A DNA stretch of 64,000 nt, from positions 1-64,000 of the forward strand of contig LQPB01000028.1 in the NCBI GenBank assembly GCA_002102225.1, in the 5' to 3' direction. This stretch comes from Mycobacterium interjectum. GTDB taxonomy: Bacteria; Actinomycetota; Actinomycetes; Mycobacteriales; Mycobacteriaceae. Numbering within the stretch: position 1 is the first letter of the stretch; every line of letters begins with the position of its first letter. Made by a program: the position numbers and the translations under genes. Shown here piece by piece: positions 26,998 to 36,802 of the stretch. The notes beneath the pieces were generated by a model. That model had not been told where the DNA came from, did not search any database, and was given only the letters and a program-made list of their open reading frames with translations.

Positions 26998-28542
26998 TTA
27001 GCGTCGGGGCTTTGCTACCGGCGCGGGCCGTGGGGCACCGCCGTACAGCCGCAAAGCCTGGGCCGCGGCGGTGGCCACCTCACCACGCAGATCCGAGATC
27101 GGCGGACTGCCGCGCAGGTGGATCGAGTTGGAGAGCAGGACGACGTAGGTGTCTGAGCCGGGGTCCATCCATAGCGTTGTCCCGGTGAAGCCGGTGTTGC
27201 CGAAGCTGCCGACGGGAAAGACGGTACCGCGCGGCCTGGAAAAACCCGTGTCGATGTCCCAACCGAATCCGAACAGGTTCTGTCCGCTGATCGCCGGGTA
27301 GTTGGTGGTCCGGGCGGCTTGGTTGGCCGCTTCGAGTTGGTGCGCGGTATGCCCGGGTTGCTGGGGAGTCGTCATCAATTCCAGGGTCGCGGGGCGCAAC
27401 GGAAACGTGCTCGGGCGACCCGCTAGCCGATCCAGCAGGGCCTGCGCGTAGCTGCCGACATCGTGGGCCGTCGCGAACACACCGGCATTCCCGGCCACTC
27501 CCCCCATGCGACGCGCCGTCGGGTCATGCACGGTGCCGCGAAGCAGGTAGCCGTAATCCGGGTTTTTGCCCGGATCGGCCCGGCTTTCTTCGTCGAGGGC
27601 TGTCGGCGCGATGCGGGGCAAAAGGTTGGCGTTCCACGCCCCGGCGGGACAACTTTCGGGCTCGCGTCGCGCGGGCGCGGGATCCCACGCCACCGCGGCC
27701 CCCCGAATCCCGTGCGGGCCACAGGCTTTGGCCGCGGGAAGATAGCGGGTGTCGTTCATGCCAAGCGGCGCGAAGACGTTGTGCTGGACGTAAACGTCTT
27801 CTGCCTCACCGGTGACCCTTTCGAGCAGCGCGCCGAGCAGGATGTAGTTGATGTCGGAGTAGCGAAAAGCCGCGCCGGGGCCCGACTGGAGCGGGGTGCT
27901 GAGCGCTCGACGGATGCCTTCGGCTTTGTCGGCGCCGGCCAGCCCCCACGGGTAACCCAGGCTTACGTCTATTCCCTCGCCGGACGTGTTCGTGAGCAAC
28001 ATCCGGACGGTCACCTCGGCACGCTGGGGATCGTTGGCCGGGTTGAAGTCAGGCAGATACTTCTGCACGGGATCGTCGAAGGAAACCTCGCCTTGTTCGT
28101 ACAGCTGCATGACGGCAGTCGCGGTTGCGAGACACTTTGTCAGCGAAGCCAAATCGAAGATCGTGTCCTCGGTCATCGGCTCCGCCGGCGCCGGCGACCC
28201 GTCCAGCCCCTGTTCGCCGTCCAGCTTGCGCGAGCCATAAGCCTGGTGAAAGACGACCTTGCCGCCGTGCCCGACCACGACCACCGCGCCCGGCAGCCGC
28301 CGCGCCGCGATCGCATCGTTCATCAGCTTGGAGACGGTGGCGAATTCGGGTGCCGGAGGTTCGGGCGGCGCCTGCAGCACCGGCGGCTCCGGCGGCAACT
28401 GCGGCACCTGCAGCGCCTGCGGTTCCTGCGGTGCCTCGTCGACCGACCTGCGCGCCGCATCGCCGGCCGAGGACGCCGCGGCGAGGGCGAGCAAGACGCC
28501 GCCGAGGGCAACGACCTTTCGCGCCGCCTGCTTACCGGGCAT
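26998..28542 (-). CDS. Serine beta-lactamase/penicillin-binding-protein-like hydrolase (class C fold)
   Basis: A 514-aa exported protein. An N-terminal hydrophobic signal (VVALGGVLLALAAASSAG) is followed by a Pro/Gln/Glu-rich linker to about residue 65. The beta-lactamase-like domain has SLTK (Ser133, Lys136), YSD (Tyr228) and a GNTGFTG segment near the C-terminus in place of the usual KTG/HTG box. Such proteins include esterases, D-aminopeptidases and PBP-like enzymes; antibiotic resistance should not be assumed. It resembles the roughly 517-aa Rv1730c type. The gene is divergent from the M15 peptidase, suggesting a shared cell-wall theme. Confidence 0.85.
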   Translation of the reverse strand: MPGKQAARKVVALGGVLLALAAASSAGDAARRSVDEAPQEPQALQVPQLPPEPPVLQAPPEPPAPEFATVSKLMNDAIAARRLPGAVVVVGHGGKVVFHQAYGSRKLDGEQGLDGSPAPAEPMTEDTIFDLASLTKCLATATAVMQLYEQGEVSFDDPVQKYLPDFNPANDPQRAEVTVRMLLTNTSGEGIDVSLGYPWGLAGADKAEGIRRALSTPLQSGPGAAFRYSDINYILLGALLERVTGEAEDVYVQHNVFAPLGMNDTRYLPAAKACGPHGIRGAAVAWDPAPARREPESCPAGAWNANLLPRIAPTALDEESRADPGKNPDYGYLLRGTVHDPTARRMGGVAGNAGVFATAHDVGSYAQALLDRLAGRPSTFPLRPATLELMTTPQQPGHTAHQLEAANQAARTTNYPAISGQNLFGFGWDIDTGFSRPRGTVFPVGSFGNTGFTGTTLWMDPGSDTYVVLLSNSIHLRGSPPISDLRGEVATAAAQALRLYGGAPRPAPVAKPRR

Positions 28543-28596
28543 GCCGCAAGCGTAGGTCGACCGGCTGACCGCGTGCAGTCCTATAGTTGATGCCCG

Positions 28597-29328
28597 GTGG
28601 GATCCCCGTTCACGTCCCGGTGCCGGAGGCTATGCGCGCCGTCCCTCATGGCGGCGGCCGCCGTCGTGCTGGTGCAGTGCTCCGCCACGCCGCCACCACC
28701 GACGGCCACGCCGTCACCGCCGGCCGCCCCGCCGTCGGCGCCCGCCGCCACCTCTGCCGCCACCACCGCCGCCGCCGCGACCGTCCTGCCGGTCACCACC
28801 GCGGAACTCGGCGCGAGCTGGCGCCCGGGCTGCCCGGTCGAACCCGCGCAGCTCAGGCGGGTCGCCGTCGACCACATCGGTTTTGACGGCCGGACGCACC
28901 GCGGCGAGCTGATCGTCCATCAAGACCTGGTGCCGCAGGTCATCACGATCTTCGACGGGCTCTACCGGCTGGGCTTTCCCATCGAGAAGATCCGCACGGT
29001 CGACCACTACCCGGCCGCCGACGACGAGCTGTCGATGGCGGACGACAACACGTCGGCGTTCAATTGCCGCGGCATCCCGGGATCCGATCAATGGTCTGCG
29101 CACGCGTACGGCCGGGCCATCGATCTCAACCCGCTGCTCAACCCGTGCATCTACTCCGGGGGCGCCTTCGTGCCGAAGAACGCGGCGGCCTACCTGGACC
29201 GCGGACGCACCGACCCGGGACTCCTCCACGAGGGCGACCCCGCCGTTCGCGCCTTCACCGACCGCGGCTGGCGGTGGGGTGGCGCCTGGACGACTCCCCG
29301 CGACTACCAGCATTTCGAACGGCTCTGA
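28597..29328 (+). CDS. M15-family (VanY-like) D,D-peptidase lipoprotein
   Basis: A 243-aa protein with a signal ending in a lipobox-like VLVQC (Cys near 28), a Pro/Ala/Thr linker, then a peptidase M15 domain. The zinc site is clear: SAHAYGRAIDLNP gives His169 and Asp176, and DYQHFE gives His239. M15 enzymes cut D-Ala-D-Ala or D-Ala-linked peptidoglycan ends. It starts with GTG at 28597. Together with the divergent beta-lactamase-like gene it looks like part of peptidoglycan maintenance, though neither has a proven substrate here. Confidence 0.85.
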   Translation: MGSPFTSRCRRLCAPSLMAAAAVVLVQCSATPPPPTATPSPPAAPPSAPAATSAATTAAAATVLPVTTAELGASWRPGCPVEPAQLRRVAVDHIGFDGRTHRGELIVHQDLVPQVITIFDGLYRLGFPIEKIRTVDHYPAADDELSMADDNTSAFNCRGIPGSDQWSAHAYGRAIDLNPLLNPCIYSGGAFVPKNAAAYLDRGRTDPGLLHEGDPAVRAFTDRGWRWGGAWTTPRDYQHFERL

Positions 29329-29337
29329 CGCGGCGCG

Positions 29338-30774
<1,437 letters not shown>

Positions 30775-30835
30775 AGAATGCTCCTTTGCGCAAGACTTTT
30801 CACGTGCGGCGGCGGTGGTGCGATGGCTCTCTCTA

Positions 30836-30888
30836 CGTCACAACTATTTCGTCCGCGTGACGAGCTCAAGTCGAACCTGTTGCGTCAC
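30836..30888. promoter_or_regulatory. CGTCAC/GTGACG repeats between glnA-like and channel genes
   Basis: The divergent region 30775-30947 holds CGTCAC at 30836-30841, GTGACG at 30857-30862 and CGTCAC at 30883-30888; the first two form an inverted repeat with a 15-bp spacer. The sites could bind a nitrogen or other regulator acting on both genes, but they do not match a GlnR box that I can verify. Confidence 0.35.
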
Positions 30889-30947
30889 ACTAAGACCCGG
30901 GCTTTCTCCGGTGGCACATTCCGGCATCGTGGCCGATAGTCATAGGA

Positions 30948-32783
30948 ATGAAGGCCGTTGCCGCGAGCGACCCCGGTGACACGCGAACGAGGCCATCCCG
31001 CGACGTGGGAGAGGTCTTCCAGTTCCATCGCGAAATCATCGTGTGCGGCGACGACCCGCTGTCGAAGACGATCGCCGAGGAGCTCAGGGGCGCCGGCGCG
31101 CGGATCATCCGGATCAACACCGCGGCGGATCTCCTCGGCGCCGGGGTTCATCGCGCGCGAGCCGTCGTCTGCGCCGGGCCCAACGACGCGGTAAACCTCG
31201 AAATCGCATTACTGGCAAGGGAGTACAGCCCGAACGTTCGCGTGGTTGCGCGCCTGGCCAACGACGTGCTGCGCGAGGCGGTGACCGCCGTCAGCGGTCC
31301 GGGCGCGATCCTGGACGTCGCCGACCTCGCGACGCCCTCCCTGGTCGAGGCGGTGCTGTCGCGCAACGCGCATCAGTTCGAGACGGCTGGCATCGAGTTC
31401 GTGGTCTGGGGAGCCGAGGCGCCGTACGACGCGACGCTGCGCGAGATCTACGCAGACCTGGCTCCCGTGGCGGTGGTCCACGGCAAGAATTCACCGGCCC
31501 CGGGCGAGGTGGTGCCCTGCCCGGGCCGGGATCTTCGGGTCTACGCCGGCGACTGGACGTCGATGATCGGCGTCAAAGACGAGTTGGAGGCCCGGGGCAT
31601 CACCGTGCCTCCCCCGTCCGCGACGCGCTCTCGCCACTCCCGGCTGCGACGCGCATTGGATGCCGCGCGCGCCATGCGCGACGACGTGAACCCCATGCTG
31701 GCGCCCTCGCTGGCGTTCGCACTGCTCCTCACCCTCGGCTCGACGGCCGTGGTGCACTTCACCTACCGCAACCCGCGGATGTCGTGGATCGACGCCCTGT
31801 ACTTCGCGTCGGAGACGATCACCACCGTGGGCTATGGCGATTTCAGCTTTGCCCAGCAATCCACGTCCCTGCGACTGTTCGGCGTCGCGTTGATGTTCGG
31901 CGGCGCGATCGTTACCGCCATCCTGGTCGCGTTCCTCGCCGACCTGCTGCTGTCGCGCCGTTTTGTGCAGACGGCCGGACTTCGCCGGGCACGCCACATG
32001 CGCGACCACGTCGTCGTCGTCGGGCTGGGTTCCATCGGCGTCCGCGTCGTCAGCGATCTGAGCGCCGCCGGATACGACGTCCTCGTCATCGAGCCGGACG
32101 AGAACAACCGCTTCCTGCCGACCGTGGCCGAACTCGATGTGCCCGTGATTTTCGGGGATTCGACGATGCGCCAGACGCTGGAATCGGCGCGCGTCGATCG
32201 CGCCCGCGGGGTGGCGGTGGTGACCCAGGACGACATGGAGAACATCGAGACCGGGATCGTCTTGCTGGAGATCCTGGGATCCGACACCAAGGTGCCGATC
32301 GTGATGCGCGTCCAGGGCCGCGCGTTGGGCACGGCGGTGAATCGGCGATTCGGCTTCGAAAACGTGCGGTCGATCGTCGACCTCGCGGCCCCCTGGTTCA
32401 TCGGCGCCGCGATGGGTTTGCAAGTGCTCGGGACTTTTTGGGTTGGGCAGCGCTCCTTCATGGTCGGCGGAATGCTGGTGGCGCCGGGCAGCGAGCTGGA
32501 CGGGATGCGGATGGTGGAACTTTCCACCCAAACCCGCGTCATCGCGATCACTCGGTCGGAAGGTCCCGTCAGGTTGCGCCCCCGCCGCGACGCCCGGCTG
32601 AAGGCCGGCGACACCGTCTACATCATCGGCCCATACCGCGAGCTGATCACCACGCTGCGCAAGGGCCAGCCGCCACCGCAGACCGCGGTCAACGGTGAGC
32701 GCGCCGCGACCCTGGCGGCGGCGCGTGCGGCGCACCGGCAGGACGCGCGCCCGCCGCGGTGGGCGCCGGATCCGGAAGCCTGA
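30948..32783 (+). CDS. K+ channel with RCK/TrkA domains on both sides of the pore
   Basis: A 611-aa protein with an unusual order: N-terminal RCK/TrkA-N region (about residues 27-215, REIIVCGDDPLSKTIAEELR), a two-helix pore (TM1 about 253-273, TM2 about 310-332) with a canonical K+ filter TVGYGD at 293-298, then a second RCK-N (VVVVGLGSIGVRVVSDL, with GLGSIG near 359) and a TrkA-C-like tail (APGSELDGMRMVELS, LKAGDTVYIIGPY). The second Rossmann motif looks nucleotide-competent; the first (CGDDPL) lacks the full glycine motif. It should pass K+ under ligand control. ATG start at 30948, divergent from the glutamine synthetase gene. Confidence 0.88.
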   Translation: MKAVAASDPGDTRTRPSRDVGEVFQFHREIIVCGDDPLSKTIAEELRGAGARIIRINTAADLLGAGVHRARAVVCAGPNDAVNLEIALLAREYSPNVRVVARLANDVLREAVTAVSGPGAILDVADLATPSLVEAVLSRNAHQFETAGIEFVVWGAEAPYDATLREIYADLAPVAVVHGKNSPAPGEVVPCPGRDLRVYAGDWTSMIGVKDELEARGITVPPPSATRSRHSRLRRALDAARAMRDDVNPMLAPSLAFALLLTLGSTAVVHFTYRNPRMSWIDALYFASETITTVGYGDFSFAQQSTSLRLFGVALMFGGAIVTAILVAFLADLLLSRRFVQTAGLRRARHMRDHVVVVGLGSIGVRVVSDLSAAGYDVLVIEPDENNRFLPTVAELDVPVIFGDSTMRQTLESARVDRARGVAVVTQDDMENIETGIVLLEILGSDTKVPIVMRVQGRALGTAVNRRFGFENVRSIVDLAAPWFIGAAMGLQVLGTFWVGQRSFMVGGMLVAPGSELDGMRMVELSTQTRVIAITRSEGPVRLRPRRDARLKAGDTVYIIGPYRELITTLRKGQPPPQTAVNGERAATLAAARAAHRQDARPPRWAPDPEA

Positions 32784-32843
32784 CCCCAACAGATCCGATG
32801 AAGTTCGCGACAGGACGACCGGGCGGTGCAAAAGTAGGGGCCA

Positions 32844-33221
32844 ATGCACCGACGAATTCTCTGCGCGCCGCTCTCGGTCGCCGCGGTCATGATGTGCCCG
32901 GCGGCTGGGCCGGCGGCGGCCGCCGTTGACGCGGAGTGCGCCGTCATCGTGCCGGCGGCAGATCGGCTGGAGAACGTGTTCAACCAGATTTCGCCCTCCG
33001 GCACGCCGGCCTACGTGGCGGGCCAGGTTCGCAACGAGCTGGCTCCGCTGCACGGCTTGAAGAGTCCGGCCGCGGTCGACCTACGGATTCGCTCGGACAT
33101 GTTGGCGTCGCAGATCGACGCCAGCGACCCCTACCGACCGGCAAGCCCCGAACGACTGGCCGGCGATCTTGCCAAGGCGAGGCAGCAGCTGGTCGTGGCC
33201 CGCGATTACTGCGCGCCGTAG
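32844..33221 (+). CDS. Small secreted protein, hypothetical (125 aa)
   Basis: A 125-aa protein with a signal peptide (RRILCAPLSVAAVMMCPAAG, cleaved near AAA-V) and a mature part of about 97 residues with two Cys (ECAVIVPA and the C-terminal DYCAP) that probably form a disulfide. The mature part is helical (RLENVFNQISPSGTPAYVAG). I do not recognise the family. ATG start at 32844, 60 bp downstream of the K+ channel gene in the same direction; convergent with the FG-GAP-like gene. Confidence 0.65.
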   Translation: MHRRILCAPLSVAAVMMCPAAGPAAAAVDAECAVIVPAADRLENVFNQISPSGTPAYVAGQVRNELAPLHGLKSPAAVDLRIRSDMLASQIDASDPYRPASPERLAGDLAKARQQLVVARDYCAP

Positions 33222-34001
33222 TTACTGCTGCCCCCGGCGCCACTGCCGAATCTGGATGCGCTCGGCGTCAGGCCAGATCGCCATGGCGGCCGGTGATGCG
33301 CAGAAGCGCTCCTCGGCCTGGCGAAGGCTCATGTCGACCGCATGCAGGCCGTCCTCCTGGTGGGCGCGGCACACCACGGTCAGCACCCGGTGGGTATTCG
33401 GGTCCACCTCCTCGGCCTCGATGGTCAACACCACGACGAGCGTGTACCCGGCTTCGGTCGGCAGATAGAACGTCAGGTCCCGGCTGTCCAGCGCCCCGGC
33501 GTTGGTCACCAGGTAGCCGTCGCCGCTGGGATAGACGGCCTGTCCGACCATCTGGGTGCGTTCGTAATGGTCGCGGTCCCCCGGCGCGCGCCACACCGCG
33601 AACCGGGTGTTTGCGCTGCCGTTGAACGGGTGACGCGCGATCGGGATGATCAGCTCGTCGCGGCCGTCGCCGTCGACATCCTGTAAGGCGACGCCTCCCG
33701 GGCTCGACGGCTCCAGTAGCTCATCGATCGTCTGCACCACCTCGCCCGACGGGCCGGTCACGACCACCTTCACCGCGCCGGGCCCGGACAACTCGGGCAC
33801 CGTCCAGTAGGAGACGGCGAAATCGAGGGCGCCGGAGTGCATTCGGCAGTCCGAATGCGGGGAGGTGGCCTGCGGGCTGATCGGGGCGGCGGTCTGCGGG
33901 CACGGCGGCAGCGCGGTGTCAGCCGCCGCGGTGGGGCACAGCGTCCCCGCGGTGGCCATCGTCGCGAGCGCGACCAGCGCCGGCAGCCGCTTCACAGCCA
34001 C
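33222..34001 (-). CDS. Secreted FG-GAP/VCBS-like protein at the tail of the mce operon
   Basis: A 259-aa protein with a signal peptide (RLPALVALATMATAGTLCPT). The mature part contains an FG-GAP/EF-hand-like calcium loop, ALQDVDGDGRDELIIPIA, typical of beta-propeller-type repeats, and four or more Cys. The start is the GTG at 34001 (an in-frame GTG at 33995 is possible), only a few bases after the stop of the Mce-associated gene, so it is translationally linked to the mce operon. It may be an accessory envelope protein for the importer; this is inferred from position. Confidence 0.7.
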   Translation of the reverse strand: MAVKRLPALVALATMATAGTLCPTAAADTALPPCPQTAAPISPQATSPHSDCRMHSGALDFAVSYWTVPELSGPGAVKVVVTGPSGEVVQTIDELLEPSSPGGVALQDVDGDGRDELIIPIARHPFNGSANTRFAVWRAPGDRDHYERTQMVGQAVYPSGDGYLVTNAGALDSRDLTFYLPTEAGYTLVVVLTIEAEEVDPNTHRVLTVVCRAHQEDGLHAVDMSLRQAEERFCASPAAMAIWPDAERIQIRQWRRGQQ

Positions 34002-34005
34002 GCAC

Positions 34006-34752
34006 CTAGCGTTTCGGTCCCGGCTTGGCCGGGGCCGGAGCCGGAGCGGGGGGCGGCTCGGCCGGGGGGATCTGCTGCTCGACCGGCGGGTGGGACCCGG
34101 TCTTGGGACCGATATCGGAAACCTGCCAGGTATTGCCCACCTTGTTGACGGTGACCTGCAACAGGATGATCGAGACCTTGGGCGTCGGGTTTTGCAGGTT
34201 GCGCGTGGTCTGGTGGGCCGACACCACCACTTGGTAGACCCCGCCGGGCTGTGCGACCGGGTCGATGGCCAGCACCTCACCGGTGGAGGTGACCTGGGCC
34301 TGGAGCATCACGCTTTTGAGGAGATCGCTGGCATTGACGTATTTGTCTTTAAGCTGCTGCGACACACCGTCTTCGACGGAGCGGAAGAAGGCGTCGGGGT
34401 CTTCGAAGCTGTAAGTCAGCGACTTCAGCGCGTAGTCCTTGGCCAGCTGCGACACGGTGTCGCGATCGGCTTGCTGTCCGCGGAGCTCCGCGAGCTGGCC
34501 GGCCACCTGGCGATACTTCATGAACCCGAACACGCCGCAGGCGAGCACCGCCGCCACGAGCGCGGCCGCGGCCCATCGCTTCGGGCTGTTCGGCCGCGGC
34601 AGCGATTTCGGCGACCGCTTGGGCCCCGCCTCGTCGTCGGCGACCGGCTTCGTCTGCGCCTCGTCGGCGGCGCCCGCCGGGCCGTCGGCCCCGTCAGGCT
34701 CGCGCTCGCTGTCGCCTGTCTTTTCGTCTTCGCTGATAGCTGAGTGTGTCAT
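34006..34752 (-). CDS. Mce-associated membrane protein (Mas)
   Basis: A 248-aa protein: acidic cytoplasmic head of about 60 residues, one membrane helix (RWAAAALVAAVLACGVFGFM), a helical region, then a Tim44/NTF2-like external domain (YALKSLTYSFEDPDAFFRSV through VVVSAHQTTRNLQ and ILLQVTVNKVGNTWQVSDIG) and a Pro/Ala-rich tail. This is the usual Mas plan; Mas proteins stabilise Mce complexes. The ATG at 34752 is chosen. It lies 35 bp downstream of mceF and shares its direction. Confidence 0.88.
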   Translation of the reverse strand: MTHSAISEDEKTGDSEREPDGADGPAGAADEAQTKPVADDEAGPKRSPKSLPRPNSPKRWAAAALVAAVLACGVFGFMKYRQVAGQLAELRGQQADRDTVSQLAKDYALKSLTYSFEDPDAFFRSVEDGVSQQLKDKYVNASDLLKSVMLQAQVTSTGEVLAIDPVAQPGGVYQVVVSAHQTTRNLQNPTPKVSIILLQVTVNKVGNTWQVSDIGPKTGSHPPVEQQIPPAEPPPAPAPAPAKPGPKR

Positions 34753-34787
34753 GCCAGTTCTTTCTTTGCCGTAACTTCGTTCGCCGA

Positions 34788-35753
34788 TCACCGATGCCAT
34801 TCGGGCACGTTGAGTTGGACCCGCATTCCGCCGGTGTCGTTGAACGTCGATTCCCAGAAGTCGAGCCAGTGCCCGGCGTCCACTTTGATGTCGTGTAGCG
34901 GTGCGACCGCGGGTTCCAGGACGGTGGTGAAGGTGCTGAGCGGGCCGGCCAGCATGTCGAGCCACTGGCTGAGCTTGGCTACCAGGACCCCCGCCGGATC
35001 GTCGGGGCCGACCACGCCCACCCCGGTGTGCGAAAGGGTTTCGATTTCGTGGATCATCCGCAAGAACGCCGGCACCGACCGCGGCAGCAGCTTGCCGGTC
35101 TCGCTGATCACCTCGCCCGCGTCGATGTCGCCCAGGTTGGTGGTCATCGTGGCGAAGTTGCTGAACAGCGTGGCCAGCAATTGCTTGTCGTCGTGGATCA
35201 CCTTGGCGGTCAACCCCGCGGTGGTGGCCAGGGAATCGATGCTGTCGTCGTTGTCGGCGAACGCCGCGGAGACGTTGTCGATGATGGTGTGCACCTGGTC
35301 GAGGTTCAGCGCCGACATCAGCGCATTGGCCTTGGTGAGCAAGTCGGCGCCGGTGACCATCGGTGCGACCCGGGCCGCGGGGATCACCGTCCCGTCGCTA
35401 AAGTACGGCGGCGCAATCAGTCTCGGCTTGAAGTCGATGTACTGCTCGCCGGCGGCGGAGAGGTTTTCCACGCTGATCGCGCTGTCGGCGGGCACCGGGT
35501 GCGCGCGGTCGAGGTCGATCGAGACCGCCAGCCCGCTCGCCGTGGTCTCGATACCGGTCACCCTGCCGACCTTGATGCCGCGCATCGTCACCTCCGATGT
35601 GGGCATCAGGCCGCCGGACGTGTCGAGCATCAACGTGAGTCGGGTGACTTGTTTGGTCGGGCTGATGTCGAGCACGCCGATCGACATGTAGGCCGCGCCG
35701 GCCAGTGTCATCACCGCCAGGATCGCCAGCGTGGCGCGGGCACCGAACTTCAT
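34788..35753 (-). CDS. MceF, MCE-domain protein of the lipid importer
   Basis: A 321-aa protein with an N-terminal membrane anchor (ATLAILAVMTLAGAAYMSIG), an MCE domain (about 35-110: LMLDTSGGLMPTSEVTMRGI, KVGRVTGIE), then the long helical region that forms the periplasmic channel. It is the last of six MCE proteins, which build a hexameric tunnel for lipid import. Its ATG at 35753 overlaps the mceE stop by 4 bp. Length and order identify it as F; which numbered mce cluster this is cannot be fixed from the window. Confidence 0.92.
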   Translation of the reverse strand: MKFGARATLAILAVMTLAGAAYMSIGVLDISPTKQVTRLTLMLDTSGGLMPTSEVTMRGIKVGRVTGIETTASGLAVSIDLDRAHPVPADSAISVENLSAAGEQYIDFKPRLIAPPYFSDGTVIPAARVAPMVTGADLLTKANALMSALNLDQVHTIIDNVSAAFADNDDSIDSLATTAGLTAKVIHDDKQLLATLFSNFATMTTNLGDIDAGEVISETGKLLPRSVPAFLRMIHEIETLSHTGVGVVGPDDPAGVLVAKLSQWLDMLAGPLSTFTTVLEPAVAPLHDIKVDAGHWLDFWESTFNDTGGMRVQLNVPEWHR

Positions 35754-36802
35754 GGCAGCATTCCCATGCTTTGCATCGCCTTGACCGCCTGGTCAGCCTT
35801 GTCGGCGGGATCCACGCCCTCGCGCCCCGTCGGTGGATGAAGTTCGGAGACAATGTATTTCGGGCCCCCATTGCGGAAGAACCCGAGGAGCTTGTAGTGC
35901 AGGAATGCGATCAGCTTGTCGGCGAGCACCGGAATCGTGGTGTCGACGGTCGCCAACGTTCCGACCATCGGCGTGAGGTAGGAGAGCATTTGCATGATGT
36001 CGCCGGTGATCGGGTTGGTGAGCTCACCGCCGAGCTTGCTGACGTCTCGCGAGTCCCCGACGACGTTGAGGATGGCCATGGTGATCGCCGATAGCCCTTC
36101 GAGCTTCGGCGGGCCCTCGGTCACCAGCCGGTTGAACACCGCGGTGTTGGCCGCCATGTTGGTGGTGATGTTCTCCATGCTGGACAGGATGCCGTCGATG
36201 GTGTCCTGGTTGGCCGCCAGGTCATTGAGGACGCCGGCGAGGGTCTGCTGCATCCGGGTCAGCTCGGCGGGGTTCTTCGGGAACGCCTTGTTGACGTTGA
36301 CGACGGTGCTTTGCAGCGTGCCGATCGCGCCGCCGGCCACCAGGTTCGACACCGACCGCAAGAGGTCTTCGACATTGTCGGCCGGCGCGGTGTTGCGCAA
36401 CGGGATGGTGCCGCCGTCGCGCAGCACTGGCGCGTCCTCGCCCCGATCCGCCGGCGGCACCAGCGCGATGTAGATGTCGCCCAGGGGGGTGGCCTGGCGC
36501 AGTTCGGCGCGAGTGTTGCCGGGAAGCTTTGTGTCACCGGCGATATCGACGTAGGCGACCGCGGTGGAGCCGTCGAGCTGGACGTGGTCGAGCACGCCGA
36601 CCTGCACCCCACCGGAGTCCACCTTGGCCCGGGCGGGCAGGTTGAGCACGCTGGAGAACTGGATCTTGACTCGGTAGGCGTGGCCGGGGCTGTACGCACC
36701 CGGGACCGGCAGCCGGGTCGGATCCAGCGAGCATGCCGCCGTCAGGCAGATCGCCATCGCGGTCAGCAGCACGCGCAGCGCGCCTCGGATCCTGGAGGTC
36801 AT
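35750..36802 (-). CDS. MceE, lipoprotein MCE-domain subunit
   Basis: A 350-aa lipoprotein of the LprN type: signal with lipobox LTAAC (Cys near 24), then an MCE domain (YRVKIQFSSVLNLPARAKVD, VQVGVLDHVQLDG) and a helical tail. Being lipid-anchored is the hallmark of MceE in actinobacteria. The ATG at 36802 overlaps the mceD stop by 4 bp. Confidence 0.92.
   Translation of the reverse strand: MTSRIRGALRVLLTAMAICLTAACSLDPTRLPVPGAYSPGHAYRVKIQFSSVLNLPARAKVDSGGVQVGVLDHVQLDGSTAVAYVDIAGDTKLPGNTRAELRQATPLGDIYIALVPPADRGEDAPVLRDGGTIPLRNTAPADNVEDLLRSVSNLVAGGAIGTLQSTVVNVNKAFPKNPAELTRMQQTLAGVLNDLAANQDTIDGILSSMENITTNMAANTAVFNRLVTEGPPKLEGLSAITMAILNVVGDSRDVSKLGGELTNPITGDIMQMLSYLTPMVGTLATVDTTIPVLADKLIAFLHYKLLGFFRNGGPKYIVSELHPPTGREGVDPADKADQAVKAMQSMGMLP

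Noticed and set aside
26998..28542. Antibiotic-resistance beta-lactamase
   Set aside because: SxxK and YSD are present but the usual KTG/HTG box is replaced by GNTGFTG, and the long linker and signal fit PBP-like or esterase proteins; resistance cannot be claimed.
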